A stretch of DNA of 64,000 bases from Enterobacter wuhouensis (GCF_004331265.1 NZ_SJOO01000001.1:372001-436000), one strand, 5' to 3'. Shown: positions 17,598-28,031, counted from the stretch's first letter. Program-made: numbers and translations. The notes: generated by a model from the letters alone, not told the origin.

Positions 17598-19234
17598 GGT
17601 TTTTTCACCTCTTGCTCTTTTTCACGGAACACGCCGGCAAAGGAGGCGTTACCAAACGGACTCAGCACCAGCCCTTTGATGTCGTAACGATAGGCCTGAA
17701 GGCGCAGGGACGACGCGAGCGGCAGCACGGGCAGTTCCCGGGCGAGAATATTCTGCGCTTCATCATAAGCGTCGATGCGGGAAGCCAGCTGCTGCGAGGC
17801 CAACGCCTTTTGCAGTACGGCGTCAAACTCACGATTGCACCAGTGGGCATAGTTCGTCTGGGAATTTATCGCCGCGCAGCTCAGCAGCGGGCGGAAGAAG
17901 CTGTCGGGATCGTTACTGTCCGTGGCCCAGCCGGTCAGGGTTAAATCATGATTCATGTCCATCAGGCGCGCCTCCTGGAAACGTCCCTCGACCGGTACGA
18001 TGATCACTTTAACCCCCACCTGCGCCATATCTGCCTGCAGCAGTTCGGCGGTTTTCAGCGGGCTTGGGTTCCATGCCTGAGAGCTTGTCGGAACCCAGAG
18101 CTGAAGCGTCAGGTTTTCAGCCCCCAGCGCTTTGAGCTGTTCGCGCGCCTTCGGGGGATTATATTCCGTAATTTTAGCCTCGCCGTCATACGCCCACGAG
18201 GCGCGCGGTAAAATAGAGGCCGCAGTTTCTGCCGTACCGTAATAGATCGACTGCATCAGACGCTGGTTGTTAATGGCCAGCGCCAGCGCATGGCGGACGG
18301 CTGGGTTATTCAGCGGCGGCTTGTCGGTGTTGAAGGCCAGGTAGGCGATGTTCATGCCCGGACGCAGCGTCAGGCGCAGGCGCGGATCGTCACGCAAAAT
18401 CGTCAGCTGGCTCGCGGCAGGCCAGGCAAGCACGTCGCATTCACCGGTCAGCAGCTTTGACAGTCGGCCTGTACCGCCCGAACCCAGATCCACGACAACC
18501 TGCGGCATCAGGGGCTTGCCGCGCCAGAATTTCTCATGGCGCTGCAGGCGGATATATTGCCCGGCGCGGTATTCGGCCATCTGGAAGGGACCCGTACCGA
18601 CCGGCTGGCGGTCGAGCTGCTCCTGACGATCCTGTTTGGTTAACTGCGCCGCATATTCGGCAGACATGACGGACGCGTAATGCGTTGCCAGATGCCAGAG
18701 GAAAGAGGCATCCGGCCGCTTCAGGCTGAACTCAACCGTCCGGTTATCCAGCTTACGAACGCTTTTAACGGTGTCGGCAAACTGCAGGCTGTCGAAATAG
18801 GGAAAGTTCCCCCCGTTTACGTTATGCCACGGGTGGTTACGGTTAAAGATGCGCTGGAAGGTAAAAACGACGTCATCCGCGTTCAGCCTGCGCGTAGGGG
18901 TGAACCACGACGTGTGCTGGAAGGCAACGTCGTCTCGCAGGCGAAAACGGTAGGTTGCGCCGTTATCCAGCACTTCCCAGCTCTCTGCAAGCTCGGGCAC
19001 CAGGCGATAGGTATAGGGATCAACATCCAGCAGGCGATCGTAAAGCTGGGCGGCGAGGGTATCAACAATCAGGCCGCTGCCTGCTTTTTGAGGGTTAAAG
19101 GTATCAACCTGGCCGCTGACGCAATAGACGAAGCCGCTGTCGCGAATATCCGGGAGCGCAGCACGCTCGGGCGCAGCAGAGGCCATGCCGCTGAACAGAC
19201 CGAGAGCAAAAAGGGATGATAAAACCAGACGCAT
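17594..19234 (-). CDS. sapA: Periplasmic peptide-binding protein SapA
   Basis: Solute-binding protein (SBP_bac_5 family) of the Sap system, 546 residues with an N-terminal signal peptide ([17 protein letters not shown], cleavage before APERA). SapA is reported to bind antimicrobial peptides and heme in some species. In K-12 ymjA and the puu putrescine-catabolism cluster lie between sapA and pspF; here only about 90 bases separate them. First gene of the sap operon; no convincing promoter was identified in the short upstream gap. Confidence 0.96.
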   Translation of the reverse strand: MRLVLSSLFALGLFSGMASAAPERAALPDIRDSGFVYCVSGQVDTFNPQKAGSGLIVDTLAAQLYDRLLDVDPYTYRLVPELAESWEVLDNGATYRFRLRDDVAFQHTSWFTPTRRLNADDVVFTFQRIFNRNHPWHNVNGGNFPYFDSLQFADTVKSVRKLDNRTVEFSLKRPDASFLWHLATHYASVMSAEYAAQLTKQDRQEQLDRQPVGTGPFQMAEYRAGQYIRLQRHEKFWRGKPLMPQVVVDLGSGGTGRLSKLLTGECDVLAWPAASQLTILRDDPRLRLTLRPGMNIAYLAFNTDKPPLNNPAVRHALALAINNQRLMQSIYYGTAETAASILPRASWAYDGEAKITEYNPPKAREQLKALGAENLTLQLWVPTSSQAWNPSPLKTAELLQADMAQVGVKVIIVPVEGRFQEARLMDMNHDLTLTGWATDSNDPDSFFRPLLSCAAINSQTNYAHWCNREFDAVLQKALASQQLASRIDAYDEAQNILARELPVLPLASSLRLQAYRYDIKGLVLSPFGNASFAGVFREKEQEVKKP

Positions 19235-19322
19235 AATTTTTAAGGTTTTTAGGTTCGATCTGCAAAGTGTATCGCACTTACGCCTGCTTCGTAAAAATGT
19301 CTGCGGGTAAGTGCTGATAATG

Positions 19323-20300
19323 TCAGCGCATTTGATGCTTTTTGAGCAATGCCCTTAATTGATGGTAGGTCAGACCCAGCAGTTCGGCCGCCTGCTTCTG
19401 GTTATATTTCGCCTGCTTCAGGCTCTGTTCCAGCAGCTGGTGCTCCTGATCGTGCTGGAACTGACGTAAATCGAGAGGAAGTGCAGGGGCATCTGCAGAG
19501 GCAGGCGGCAGGGCTCCCGGCTGCGTCTCGCGCTGGAAGGGGTCGATAATGATGTTGTCCAGCTCGGTTTCACTGCTGCCGTGCCGGTACACGGAACGCT
19601 CGACGACGTTTTTCAGTTCGCGAATATTTCCGGGCCACGGATAAGCCAGCAGCGTTTGCTGCGCATAGTCGCTGAAGCCGGGAAACAGCGGCAGGCCCAG
19701 CTCCCGACACATCTGAATAGCAAACTGTTCCGCCAGCAGCATGATGTCGCTGCGGCGCTCGCGAAGCGGGGGGAGATTCACCACGTCGAAAGCCAGACGG
19801 TCCAGCAGGTCAGCACGGAATTTATCCTGCGCCACCATTTCCGGCAGGTTGGCATTGGTAGCGCAAACCAGACGCACGTTAACCTGCAGAGGCTGGCTTC
19901 CACCGACGCGCTCCAGCTCGCCATATTCGATCACGCGGAGCAACTTTTCCTGTACCAGCATGGGGGCTGTCGCCAGTTCATCGAGGAAAAGCGTACCGCC
20001 GTCGGCACGCTCGAAACGGCCGGGATGACGTTTTTGGGCGCCGGTAAAGGCCCCGGCTTCATGACCAAAGAGTTCAGTATCGAGCAGGTTTTCATTTAAC
20101 GCCGCGCAGTTTAGGGAGATGAAGGGGCCGTCCCAGCGGCCGGATAAATAGTGCAGGCGGTTGGCAATCAGCTCTTTGCCTGTACCGCGCTCGCCGATGA
20201 TCAGCACCGGTTTATTCAGCGGCGCAAGGCGCGAAACCTGCTCGAGCACTTCCAGAAAGCTGTTTGCTTCACTTAATAAGTTATCTTTGTATCCAGCCAT
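19323..20300 (-). CDS. pspF: Phage-shock operon activator PspF
   Basis: Sigma-54 enhancer-binding activator. 325 residues from the start MAGYKDNLL, the family length: no receiver domain, AAA+ domain with Walker A GERGTGKE, the sigma-54-contact loop GAFTGA (HEAGAFTGAQKRHPGRFERA), Walker B GGTLFLDEL, and a C-terminal Fis-type HTH (NQKQAAELLGLTYHQLRALL). PspA keeps it inactive until membrane stress. A GTG five codons upstream sits almost on the AAGGAG site and is less likely. It is divergent from pspA and its leader overlaps the activator-binding region. Confidence 0.96.
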   Translation of the reverse strand: MAGYKDNLLSEANSFLEVLEQVSRLAPLNKPVLIIGERGTGKELIANRLHYLSGRWDGPFISLNCAALNENLLDTELFGHEAGAFTGAQKRHPGRFERADGGTLFLDELATAPMLVQEKLLRVIEYGELERVGGSQPLQVNVRLVCATNANLPEMVAQDKFRADLLDRLAFDVVNLPPLRERRSDIMLLAEQFAIQMCRELGLPLFPGFSDYAQQTLLAYPWPGNIRELKNVVERSVYRHGSSETELDNIIIDPFQRETQPGALPPASADAPALPLDLRQFQHDQEHQLLEQSLKQAKYNQKQAAELLGLTYHQLRALLKKHQMR

Positions 20301-20319
20301 GATGAAATTAACCACTCCT

Positions 20320-20334
20320 TAGTGATATTCACCA
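20320..20334 (+). promoter_or_regulatory. Candidate PspF upstream activating site
   Basis: TAGTGATATTCACCA contains GTGA-TAT-TCAC and resembles, from memory, the E. coli PspF site UAS I (TAGTGTAATTCGCTA). It sits about 75-80 bases before the -24 element, the expected distance, and also overlaps the pspF leader, consistent with PspF autoregulation. Confidence 0.55.
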
Positions 20335-20398
20335 GGTGAGGATAGTCTCAAGATGCACATTAATCAATCTCATCCAGTAAAATCAACGACATAAAAAC

Positions 20399-20416
20399 TT
20401 GGCATGGGATTTGTAT
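20399..20416 (+). promoter_or_regulatory. Sigma-54 promoter of pspABCD
   Basis: TTGGCATGGGATTTGTAT has the -24 GG (20401-20402), ten bases, then -12 GT (20413-20414). E. coli pspA also has GT instead of GC at -12. It lies about 50 bases before the pspA start. Confidence 0.85.
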
Positions 20417-20463
20417 TATCGATACAGCAGGGCATCGCCCGATAACAGAAATGTGAGGATTGA

Positions 20464-21135
<672 letters not shown>

Positions 21136-21179
21136 TAATTAGCGCGGCACCCTGGCGTGCCGCTATACAAGGAGTACAC

Positions 21180-21404
21180 ATGAGCGCGCTTTTTCTGGCT
21201 ATTCCTCTGACCATTTTCGTGCTGTTCGTTCTGCCGATTTGGTTATGGCTGCATTACAGCAACCGCTCCTCGCGGGGCGATCTGTCCCAGAGTGAGCAAC
21301 AACGTCTGGTGCAGCTGTCCGATCAGGCGAACAAAATGCGCGACCGTATTCAGGCGCTGGAAGCTATCCTGGATGCGGAACACCCGAACTGGAGGGACCG
21401 TTAA
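21180..21404 (+). CDS. pspB: Phage shock protein B
   Basis: 74-residue inner-membrane protein with one N-terminal span (LFLAIPLTIFVLFVLPIWLWL) and a cytoplasmic coiled coil (RLVQLSDQANKMRDRIQALEAIL). Works with PspC to pull PspA off PspF when the membrane is stressed. Its stop overlaps the pspC start by one base (TAATG). Confidence 0.95.
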   Translation: MSALFLAIPLTIFVLFVLPIWLWLHYSNRSSRGDLSQSEQQRLVQLSDQANKMRDRIQALEAILDAEHPNWRDR

Positions 21405-21763
21405 TGTCTGGACTGAACCTGAACAAAAAATTGTGGCGCATTCCGCAGCAGGGCATGGTTCGTGGCGTTTGTGCGGGGCTTGCACACTACCTGGACGTAC
21501 CGGTAAAGCTGGTGCGGGTAGTGACCGTGTTATCCCTGTTCTTCGGCCTCGCGTTTATTACCCTCGTGGCCTATATCATTCTGTCGTTTGTGCTTGATCC
21601 CATGCCGGATGGTGAACTGGCAGCGGAAGGCGCGCCCACCAGTCACGATATCCTTAATCGCGTGGATGATGAACTGGCAGCGGGCGAGAAGCGGCTGCGG
21701 GAAATGGAACGTTATGTCACGTCTGATACCTTTACGCTGAGAAGTCGTTTTCGTCAGCTTTAA
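21404..21763 (+). CDS. pspC: Phage shock protein C
   Basis: 119 residues with an N-terminal PspC domain (KLWRIPQQGMVRGVCAGLAHYLDVPVKLVR), a membrane span (VVTVLSLFFGLAFITLVAYIILSFVL) and a C-terminal helix that contacts PspA. Senses secretin mislocalisation and other envelope stress together with PspB. Confidence 0.96.
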   Translation: MSGLNLNKKLWRIPQQGMVRGVCAGLAHYLDVPVKLVRVVTVLSLFFGLAFITLVAYIILSFVLDPMPDGELAAEGAPTSHDILNRVDDELAAGEKRLREMERYVTSDTFTLRSRFRQL

Positions 21764-21775
21764 GAGAGATTATTC

Positions 21776-21997
21776 ATGAATCGAAACTGGCAACAGGCCG
21801 GTCAGAAGGTAAAACCCGGCCTGAAAATCGCAGGTAAACTGGTCCTGCTGACGGCGTTACGTTATGGCCCGGCGGGTGTCGCCGGCTGGGCGGTAAAAGC
21901 TGTTGCCCGCAAACCGGTGCGAATGCTGCTGGCCGTGGCGCTGGAGCCCCTTTTACAAAAACTGGCCAAACGGCTTTCTCGCCGCTACATGCCCTGA
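21776..21997 (+). CDS. pspD: Phage shock protein D
   Basis: 73-residue basic membrane-associated protein of unclear role, matching E. coli PspD in length. Hydrophobic [25 protein letters not shown] and a basic C-terminus (KRLSRRYMP). It is the last gene of the operon here: a terminator follows and the rhodanese gene pspE of K-12 is absent. Confidence 0.9.
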   Translation: MNRNWQQAGQKVKPGLKIAGKLVLLTALRYGPAGVAGWAVKAVARKPVRMLLAVALEPLLQKLAKRLSRRYMP

Positions 21998-22010
21998 TCA
22001 TTTCGCATTG

Positions 22011-22052
22011 CGCGCGCCCTGTCTCAAACGAGAGCAGGGCGCGCGGCATTTT
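22011..22052 (+). terminator. Terminator of pspABCD
   Basis: Eleven-base stem CGCGCGCCCTG / CAGGGCGCGCG, extended inside by TCTC/GAGA with one bulge, then GCATTTTTG. Strong hairpin placed right after pspD. Confidence 0.85.
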
Positions 22053-22146
22053 TGACTATTTTCCTTTCTTTTCATCCTTTCTTTGCAGCAGCTCACATTA
22101 ATGCCTTTCCCTCATTTCAGATCGTGATTTTCTCCTTCCTGGTGCG

Positions 22147-22175
22147 TTGACAGATATTTTTCATGGGAGTAGATT
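22147..22175 (+). promoter_or_regulatory. Strong sigma-70 promoter of the ycjM cluster
   Basis: A consensus -35 TTGACA (22147-22152), an optimal 17-base spacer and -10 TAGATT (22170-22175). Predicted transcription start is near 22182, immediately before an operator-like sequence. Such a strong promoter implies tight repression, presumably by YcjW. Confidence 0.75.
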
Positions 22176-22183
22176 GCTTTCCG

Positions 22184-22197
22184 TGGGACCGCTACCA
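22184..22197 (+). promoter_or_regulatory. Candidate YcjW operator at the ycjM start
   Basis: TGGGACCGCTACCA is an imperfect 14-base palindrome centred on CG, the form used by LacI-family repressors, and would cover about +1 to +14. The identical 14 bases recur at 32127-32140 before ycjU. It also supplies the GGGA that may serve as the ycjM ribosome site. Binding by YcjW is inferred from position. Confidence 0.5.
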
Positions 22198-23894
22198 TGG
22201 AAAATAATGTGAACGCAAAAATTAAGAATTTAATCGATCTTGTTTACGGGGATTCGTTTACCGAGGGCCATCTAAAGATGCTTTCGGAAAAAATGGAAAG
22301 TGCTCGTGAGGTTATTACCGATAAACGTAAGCAGAATTGGGATGAAAAAGATGTGGTCCTGATTACCTACGCCGATCAGTTTTCTGCGCAAGGGGAGGAT
22401 GCCCTGCCGGTGTTTACCCGGTTTTATAATAAGTGGCTTCGCCGTTCCTTTTCTCATGTCCATTTATTGCCTTTTTATCCCTGGTCCTCAGATGACGGTT
22501 TTTCGGTTAAAGATTATCACCAGGTTTCACCGGGAACGGGAACCTGGCAGGACGTTAAGGCATTAAATAAGTCTGCCTACCTGATGTTCGACTTTGTTTG
22601 CAACCATATGTCGGCAAAGAGTCAGTGGTTTGCTAATTACCTCGCTCAAAAACCGGGCTATGACGATTTCTTTATTTCTGTCGATCCCAATACCGACCTG
22701 TCCGCTGTTACGCGTCCGAGAGCATTGCCGCTTTTAACGCCGTTCAGGCTACAGGATGGACGCCTTCGTCACCTGTGGACAACCTTTAGTGAAGATCAGG
22801 TCGACCTCAATTTTGCCTCACCTCAGGTCCTCATCGCGATGGTGGAGGTGCTGCTTCATTATCTGGCCGAAGGGGCAAGTTACATCCGTCTGGATGCCGT
22901 GGGCTTTATGTGGAAGACACCCGGCACAAACTGTATTCATCTTGAAAATACGCATCGGCTCATTCAGCTTTTCCGCGCGATTACGGACGCAGTTGCACCG
23001 GGTACGGTCATCATCACTGAGACGAATGTTCCCCATAATGACAACATTTCGTACTTCGGCAATGGCGAAAATGAAGCGCACATGGTCTATCAGTTCTCCT
23101 TGCCTCCGCTGGTGCTGTATGCCGTGCATCATCAGAACGTACAGGCACTTTGTCAGTGGGCGGCATCGTTAACGCTGCCATCCACGAAAACCACCTGGTT
23201 TAACTTTTTAGCCTCGCACGACGGCATTGGTTTAAATCCACTGCGCGGTATTCTAACTGAGTCTGAGATCCTCTCCCTGGTGGAAAAACTTCAGCAGGAA
23301 GGGGCGCTGGTTAACTGGAAAAATAACCCTGATGGAACGCGTAGCCCTTACGAGATTAACGTAACGTATCTTGATGCCTTAAGCTCGCGGGACAGCGACG
23401 ATAATAGCCGTATTGCCCGATTTATTCTGGCGCACGCGGTGTTATTGAGCTTTCCTGGCGTACCTGCCGTCTATATCCAAAGTATCCTGGGTTCACGCAA
23501 TGATTATGACGGCGTAGAACGTTTGGGATATAACCGTGCGATAAATAGGCGAAAATACCTTGCCGGAGAAATCGACCGAGATTTCGACGATAATAAGAGT
23601 CTTCGCCATAACATTTATCATGCATTGAGCAAATTAATTGACGTGCGTCGCGGAGAGAAAGCATTTCACCCTGACAGTCAGGCTATTTTTTCTACGTCAG
23701 GCAAGCATGTGTTTAAAATAGTTCGCACAGCAGAGTGCGGTGAGAAAATTTCCTGTTTGTTTAATTTCAGTAATCATATTCAGAACATTGATTCGGATAT
23801 TCACTCAGGCAGGGAATTGATTGCCGGAGATGATATTAGCGGTACGACTCTGACCCTAAATCCATGGCAGGTTATGTGGATTAAAGAAAACTAA
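22197..23894 (+). CDS. ycjM: Glucosylglycerate phosphorylase YcjM (GH13_18)
   Basis: Glycoside phosphorylase of the sucrose-phosphorylase family. In E. coli YcjM was shown to phosphorolyse glucosylglycerate to glucose 1-phosphate and glycerate. The 565-residue cytoplasmic protein has the GH13 catalytic set: nucleophile D233 (RLDAVGF), acid/base E275 (ITETNVP) and D342 (ASHDGIG). The ATG overlaps the operator-like sequence; a GTG four codons later (22209) is an alternative that matches the shorter K-12 N-terminus. First gene of ycjMNOPQRSTUV. Confidence 0.93.
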   Translation: MENNVNAKIKNLIDLVYGDSFTEGHLKMLSEKMESAREVITDKRKQNWDEKDVVLITYADQFSAQGEDALPVFTRFYNKWLRRSFSHVHLLPFYPWSSDDGFSVKDYHQVSPGTGTWQDVKALNKSAYLMFDFVCNHMSAKSQWFANYLAQKPGYDDFFISVDPNTDLSAVTRPRALPLLTPFRLQDGRLRHLWTTFSEDQVDLNFASPQVLIAMVEVLLHYLAEGASYIRLDAVGFMWKTPGTNCIHLENTHRLIQLFRAITDAVAPGTVIITETNVPHNDNISYFGNGENEAHMVYQFSLPPLVLYAVHHQNVQALCQWAASLTLPSTKTTWFNFLASHDGIGLNPLRGILTESEILSLVEKLQQEGALVNWKNNPDGTRSPYEINVTYLDALSSRDSDDNSRIARFILAHAVLLSFPGVPAVYIQSILGSRNDYDGVERLGYNRAINRRKYLAGEIDRDFDDNKSLRHNIYHALSKLIDVRRGEKAFHPDSQAIFSTSGKHVFKIVRTAECGEKISCLFNFSNHIQNIDSDIHSGRELIAGDDISGTTLTLNPWQVMWIKEN

Positions 23895-23909
23895 AAAAGG
23901 ACCTTAAAA

Positions 23910-25202
23910 ATGAAAGTGCCAAGAATTGTGCTGTTATCAGCACTGGTTTCGTGCGCCCTGATATCAGGCTGTAAGGACGACAAGCAATCTGCTGTCACCA
24001 TCGAGTTTATGCACTCATCGGTTGAGCAGGAGCGTCAGGCCGTTATCACGCAGCTGATTGAAAAGTTTGAGAAAGAAAACCCCACTATCACGGTGAAACA
24101 GGTGCCCGTGGAAGAGGACGCCTATAACACCAAAGTGATTACGCTGGCCAGAACCGGTGCGCTGCCGGAAGTGATTGAAGTCAGCCATGATTACGCAAAA
24201 GTCATGGATAAAGAGCAGCTGCTGGATCGCGCTGCGATCGCTGCAGCTATCAACGCCGTGGGCGAAAAGACCTTCTACGACGGCATCCTGCGCGTTGTGC
24301 GTACGGAAGATGGCGAAGCCTGGACCGGCGTGCCGATCAGCGCCTGGCTTTCCGGCGTCTGGTATCACAAAGACGTGCTTGCGGCGGCAGGTATCGCCGA
24401 ACCCAAGAACTGGGAACAGCTGCTGAAAGCCAGCCAGACGCTGAATGACCCGGCCAAAAAACATTACGGTATTGCGCTGCCAACCGCCGAGAGCGTTATG
24501 ACCGAACAGGCTTTCTCCCAGTTTGCGCTTTCCGGCGGCGCGAACGTCTTTGATGCCAATGGCAACGTAGAAATCGATACGCCAGAAATGTCGAAAGCGC
24601 TGGCGTTCTATAAAGGGCTCGCGGCAACTACCATGCCGGGGTCAAACGATGTCATGGAGATTAAAGACGCCTTTATGAACGGCTCGGCACCGATGGCCGT
24701 TTACTCCACCTACATCCTTCCGGCGGTCTACAAGGACGGCAATCCTGCCAATCTGGGCTTTGTGGTTCCGACTGAAAAATCCTCCGCCGTCTACGGCATG
24801 GTGACATCCCTGACGATCACCACGGGGCAAACGGAAGAGGAAACGCAGGCGGCGGAGAAATTTGTCACCTGGATGGAGCAGGCTCAAAACGCAACGGACT
24901 GGGTCATGATGTCGCCTGGCGCAGCGCTGCCCGTGAATAAGCTCGTGGTTGATACCGCAACATGGAAAGAGAACGACGTCATCAAAGCCTTCGGCCAGCT
25001 GCCTTATGAGTTGATTGCCCAGTTCCCAAATGTGCAGGTGTTTGGTGCGGTGGGCGACAAAAACTTTACCCGCATGGGCGATGTCACCGGCTCGGGCATT
25101 ATCAGTTCCATGGTGCATAACGTCACGGTGGGTCAACAGGATCTCAGTGCAACGCTAAGCAACAGCCAGAAGCGACTGACCGACTTGATTTCACAACGAT
25201 AG
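23910..25202 (+). CDS. ycjN: Sugar ABC transporter substrate-binding lipoprotein YcjN
   Basis: Family-1 solute-binding protein for a carbohydrate importer, 430 residues as in E. coli. Signal peptide with lipobox ISGC (lipidated C21), so membrane-tethered in the periplasm. Ligand unknown; the cluster points to an uncommon glucoside or disaccharide. Follows ycjM by 15 bases with AAAGGA before the start. Confidence 0.94.
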   Translation: MKVPRIVLLSALVSCALISGCKDDKQSAVTIEFMHSSVEQERQAVITQLIEKFEKENPTITVKQVPVEEDAYNTKVITLARTGALPEVIEVSHDYAKVMDKEQLLDRAAIAAAINAVGEKTFYDGILRVVRTEDGEAWTGVPISAWLSGVWYHKDVLAAAGIAEPKNWEQLLKASQTLNDPAKKHYGIALPTAESVMTEQAFSQFALSGGANVFDANGNVEIDTPEMSKALAFYKGLAATTMPGSNDVMEIKDAFMNGSAPMAVYSTYILPAVYKDGNPANLGFVVPTEKSSAVYGMVTSLTITTGQTEEETQAAEKFVTWMEQAQNATDWVMMSPGAALPVNKLVVDTATWKENDVIKAFGQLPYELIAQFPNVQVFGAVGDKNFTRMGDVTGSGIISSMVHNVTVGQQDLSATLSNSQKRLTDLISQR

Positions 25203-25223
25203 GAGCGCACTGCGAAGGGAATT

Positions 25224-26105
25224 ATGAAGACGTTGTTTTCTGGTCGTTCAGATATGCCTTTCGCCATGCTGCTGTTGGCCCCCAGCCTGCTTTTGCTGGG
25301 GGGCCTCGTGGCCTGGCCAATGATTTCCAACATTGAAATCAGTTTCTTACGCTTGCCGCTTAACCCGCGCATAGACGCTGTTTTTGTCGGACTTGATAAC
25401 TACATTCGTATTCTGAGTGATGCCGCGTTCTGGCATTCACTGTGGATGACATTCTGGTACACGGCGCTGGTGGTGATCGGCAGTACCGGGCTCGGGCTGG
25501 CGGTTGCCATCTTCTTTAACCGGGAGTTCCGTCTGCGGAAAACGGCGCGTTCGCTGGTCATTCTCTCTTACGTCACACCCTCTATTTCGCTGGTATTTGC
25601 CTGGAAATACATGTTCAACAACGGCTACGGCATCGTGAACTATCTGGGCGTCGACCTGCTGCACCTGTACGACCAGGCTCCGCTGTGGTTCGACAATCCC
25701 GGCAGCAGCTTTGTGCTGGTGGTGCTGTTTGCCATCTGGCGCTACTTCCCCTACGCGTTTATCTCGTTTCTCGCGATTTTGCAGACGATCGATAAATCGC
25801 TGTACGAAGCGGCAGAAATGGATGGTGCCAATGCCTGGCAGCGTTTTCGCATCGTGACGCTACCCGCAATTATGCCGGTACTGGCCACGGTCATTACGCT
25901 GCGCACCATCTGGATGTTCTACATGTTTGCGGATGTTTATCTGCTGACGACGAAGGTCGATATTTTGGGCGTTTACCTCTACAAAACCGCGTTTGCGTTC
26001 AACGACCTGGGCAAAGCTGCGGCTATCTCCGTGGTGCTGTTTGTCATCATCTTTGCCGTCATTCTGCTGACCAGAAAAAGGGTGAACCTCAATGGCAACA
26101 AATAA
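25224..26105 (+). CDS. ycjO: Sugar ABC transporter permease YcjO
   Basis: MalF-type inner-membrane permease, 293 residues, six predicted spans and the EAA loop (SLYEAAEMDGANAWQRFRIVTLPAIMP). Pairs with YcjP; AAGGGA precedes the start. Overlaps ycjP by 14 bases. Confidence 0.95.
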   Translation: MKTLFSGRSDMPFAMLLLAPSLLLLGGLVAWPMISNIEISFLRLPLNPRIDAVFVGLDNYIRILSDAAFWHSLWMTFWYTALVVIGSTGLGLAVAIFFNREFRLRKTARSLVILSYVTPSISLVFAWKYMFNNGYGIVNYLGVDLLHLYDQAPLWFDNPGSSFVLVVLFAIWRYFPYAFISFLAILQTIDKSLYEAAEMDGANAWQRFRIVTLPAIMPVLATVITLRTIWMFYMFADVYLLTTKVDILGVYLYKTAFAFNDLGKAAAISVVLFVIIFAVILLTRKRVNLNGNK

Positions 26106-26934
26106 ACGCGTAATGGGCCGTATCGGCTTTTATATGGGGCTGGCGGTATTTCTGAACATCACGCTGTTCCCGTTCTTCGTGATGCTGATGACCTCGTTCA
26201 AGAGTGCGAAAGAGGCGATATCTCTGCATCCGACCATCCTGCCGCAGGCATGGACGTTGCAGCACTACATCGACATTTTTAACCCGCTGATCTTCCCGTT
26301 CGTGGACTATTTCAGGAACAGCATGGTGGTGTCGTTAACCTCCTCGGTGATCGCCGTGTTCCTCGGTACGCTGGGTGCTTACGCCTTGTCCAAGCTGCGC
26401 TTTAAGGGGCGAGCGACGATCAACGCAAGCTTTTACACCGTCTACATGTTCTCCGGGATTTTGCTGGTCGTACCGCTCTTCAAAATCATTACCGCGCTTG
26501 GGATCTATGACACCGAGCTGGCACTGATCGTCACCATGGTGACGCAGACGCTGCCGACGGCGGTATTCATGCTGCGCAGCTATTTCGACACCATCCCGGA
26601 TGAAATTGAAGAGGCAGCGATGATGGACGGGCTTAACCGCCTGCAAATCATCTTCCGTATTACCGTGCCGCTGGCTATCTCAGGGCTCGTATCGGTCTTT
26701 GTCTACTGCTTCATGGTGGCATGGAACGACTACCTGTTCGCCTCTATTTTCCTGTCCAGCGCCAGCAATTTCACCTTGCCGGTGGGGCTGAATACGCTCT
26801 TTAGCACGCCAGACTACATCTGGGGTCGCATGATGGCGGCATCGCTGGTGACCGCGCTTCCGGTTGTCATCATGTACGCGCTGTCAGAACGTTTTATTAA
26901 AAGTGGTTTGACCGCCGGCGGCGTTAAGGGCTGA
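26092..26934 (+). CDS. ycjP: Sugar ABC transporter permease YcjP
   Basis: MalG-type permease, 280 residues, with the EAA loop EIEEAAMMDGLNRLQIIFRITVPLAI. Forms the membrane channel with YcjO; energy should come from the ATPase YcjV, which is intact at the far end of this cluster. Confidence 0.95.
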   Translation: MATNKRVMGRIGFYMGLAVFLNITLFPFFVMLMTSFKSAKEAISLHPTILPQAWTLQHYIDIFNPLIFPFVDYFRNSMVVSLTSSVIAVFLGTLGAYALSKLRFKGRATINASFYTVYMFSGILLVVPLFKIITALGIYDTELALIVTMVTQTLPTAVFMLRSYFDTIPDEIEEAAMMDGLNRLQIIFRITVPLAISGLVSVFVYCFMVAWNDYLFASIFLSSASNFTLPVGLNTLFSTPDYIWGRMMAASLVTALPVVIMYALSERFIKSGLTAGGVKG

Positions 26935-26962
26935 GGCGGCCAATTTTAACAAGGAGTGAGTC

Positions 26963-28015
26963 ATGAAAAAGTTAGTTGCGACAGCGCCTCGCGTAGCGGC
27001 GCTGGTGGAATATGAAGATCGTCCTGTGGCCGGGCATGAGGTAAAGATCCGCGCGCGTTTTGGTGCGCCGAAACACGGCACCGAAGTGGTCGACTTCAGA
27101 GCCGCGAGCCCGTTTATTGATGAGGAATTTAATGCGGAGTGGCAGCTGTTCACCCCGCGCGAAGAGGGGGCGGCGCGCGGTATTGAGTTCGGTAAATTCC
27201 AGTTGGGCAACATGATCGTCGGCGACGTTATTGAATGCGGTGCCGACGTGACGGAATACCAGATGGGCGATCGCGTGTGCTGCTACGGCCCACTGCAGGA
27301 AACCGTCATTATCAATGCCGTTAATAACTACAAGCTGCGCAAAATGCCGCAGGGCGCCTCCTGGAAAAACGCGGTCTGCTATGACCCGGCGCAGTTCGCG
27401 ATGAGCGGCGTGCGTGATGCCAACGTTCGGGTAGGGGATTTTGTGGTGGTTGTCGGGCTGGGGGCAATTGGGCAGATTGCGATTCAGCTGGCGAAAAAGG
27501 CCGGAGCGTCCGTTGTGATTGGCGTAGATCCTATCGAACACCGCTGTGAAATTGCCCGTCGTCATGGTGCGGACGCCTGCCTGAATCCGATCGGTACGGA
27601 TGTTGGCCTGGAAATTAAAAAGCTGACCGGCAAGCAGGGCGCGGACGTGATTATTGAAACCAGCGGCTTTGCCGACGCGCTGCAGTCCGCGCTGCGCGGT
27701 CTCGCGTACGGCGGCACGATCTCCTACGTTGCCTTTGCTAAACCTTTTGCGGAGGGCTTCAACCTCGGGCGGGAAGCACATTTCAATAACGCGAAGATAG
27801 TCTTTTCCCGCGCCTGCAGTGAGCCAAACCCGGATTACCCGCGCTGGAGCCGCAAGCGTATCGAAGAAACCTGCTGGGAATTGCTGATGAACGGCTATCT
27901 CAACTGCGAGGATCTTATCGATCCGGTGGTTACCTTTACCACCAGCGCGGAGAGCTACATGAAGTATGTCGACCAGCACCCGGAACTGAGTATCAAAATG
28001 GGCGTCACTTTTTAA
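26963..28015 (+). CDS. ycjQ: Zinc-type alcohol dehydrogenase YcjQ (D-guloside 3-dehydrogenase)
   Basis: Medium-chain dehydrogenase, 350 residues, with the NAD(P)-binding stretch VVVVGLGAIGQIAIQLAKKAG (about residues 155-175). E. coli YcjQ oxidises C3 of D-gulosides; with YcjR (C4 epimerase) and YcjS (glucoside 3-dehydrogenase) it converts gulosides to glucosides. The function is carried over from E. coli by full-length similarity and identical gene order. AAGGAG lies just before the start. Confidence 0.93.
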   Translation: MKKLVATAPRVAALVEYEDRPVAGHEVKIRARFGAPKHGTEVVDFRAASPFIDEEFNAEWQLFTPREEGAARGIEFGKFQLGNMIVGDVIECGADVTEYQMGDRVCCYGPLQETVIINAVNNYKLRKMPQGASWKNAVCYDPAQFAMSGVRDANVRVGDFVVVVGLGAIGQIAIQLAKKAGASVVIGVDPIEHRCEIARRHGADACLNPIGTDVGLEIKKLTGKQGADVIIETSGFADALQSALRGLAYGGTISYVAFAKPFAEGFNLGREAHFNNAKIVFSRACSEPNPDYPRWSRKRIEETCWELLMNGYLNCEDLIDPVVTFTTSAESYMKYVDQHPELSIKMGVTF

Positions 28016-28031
28016 GCTAAGGAGAGCAACA

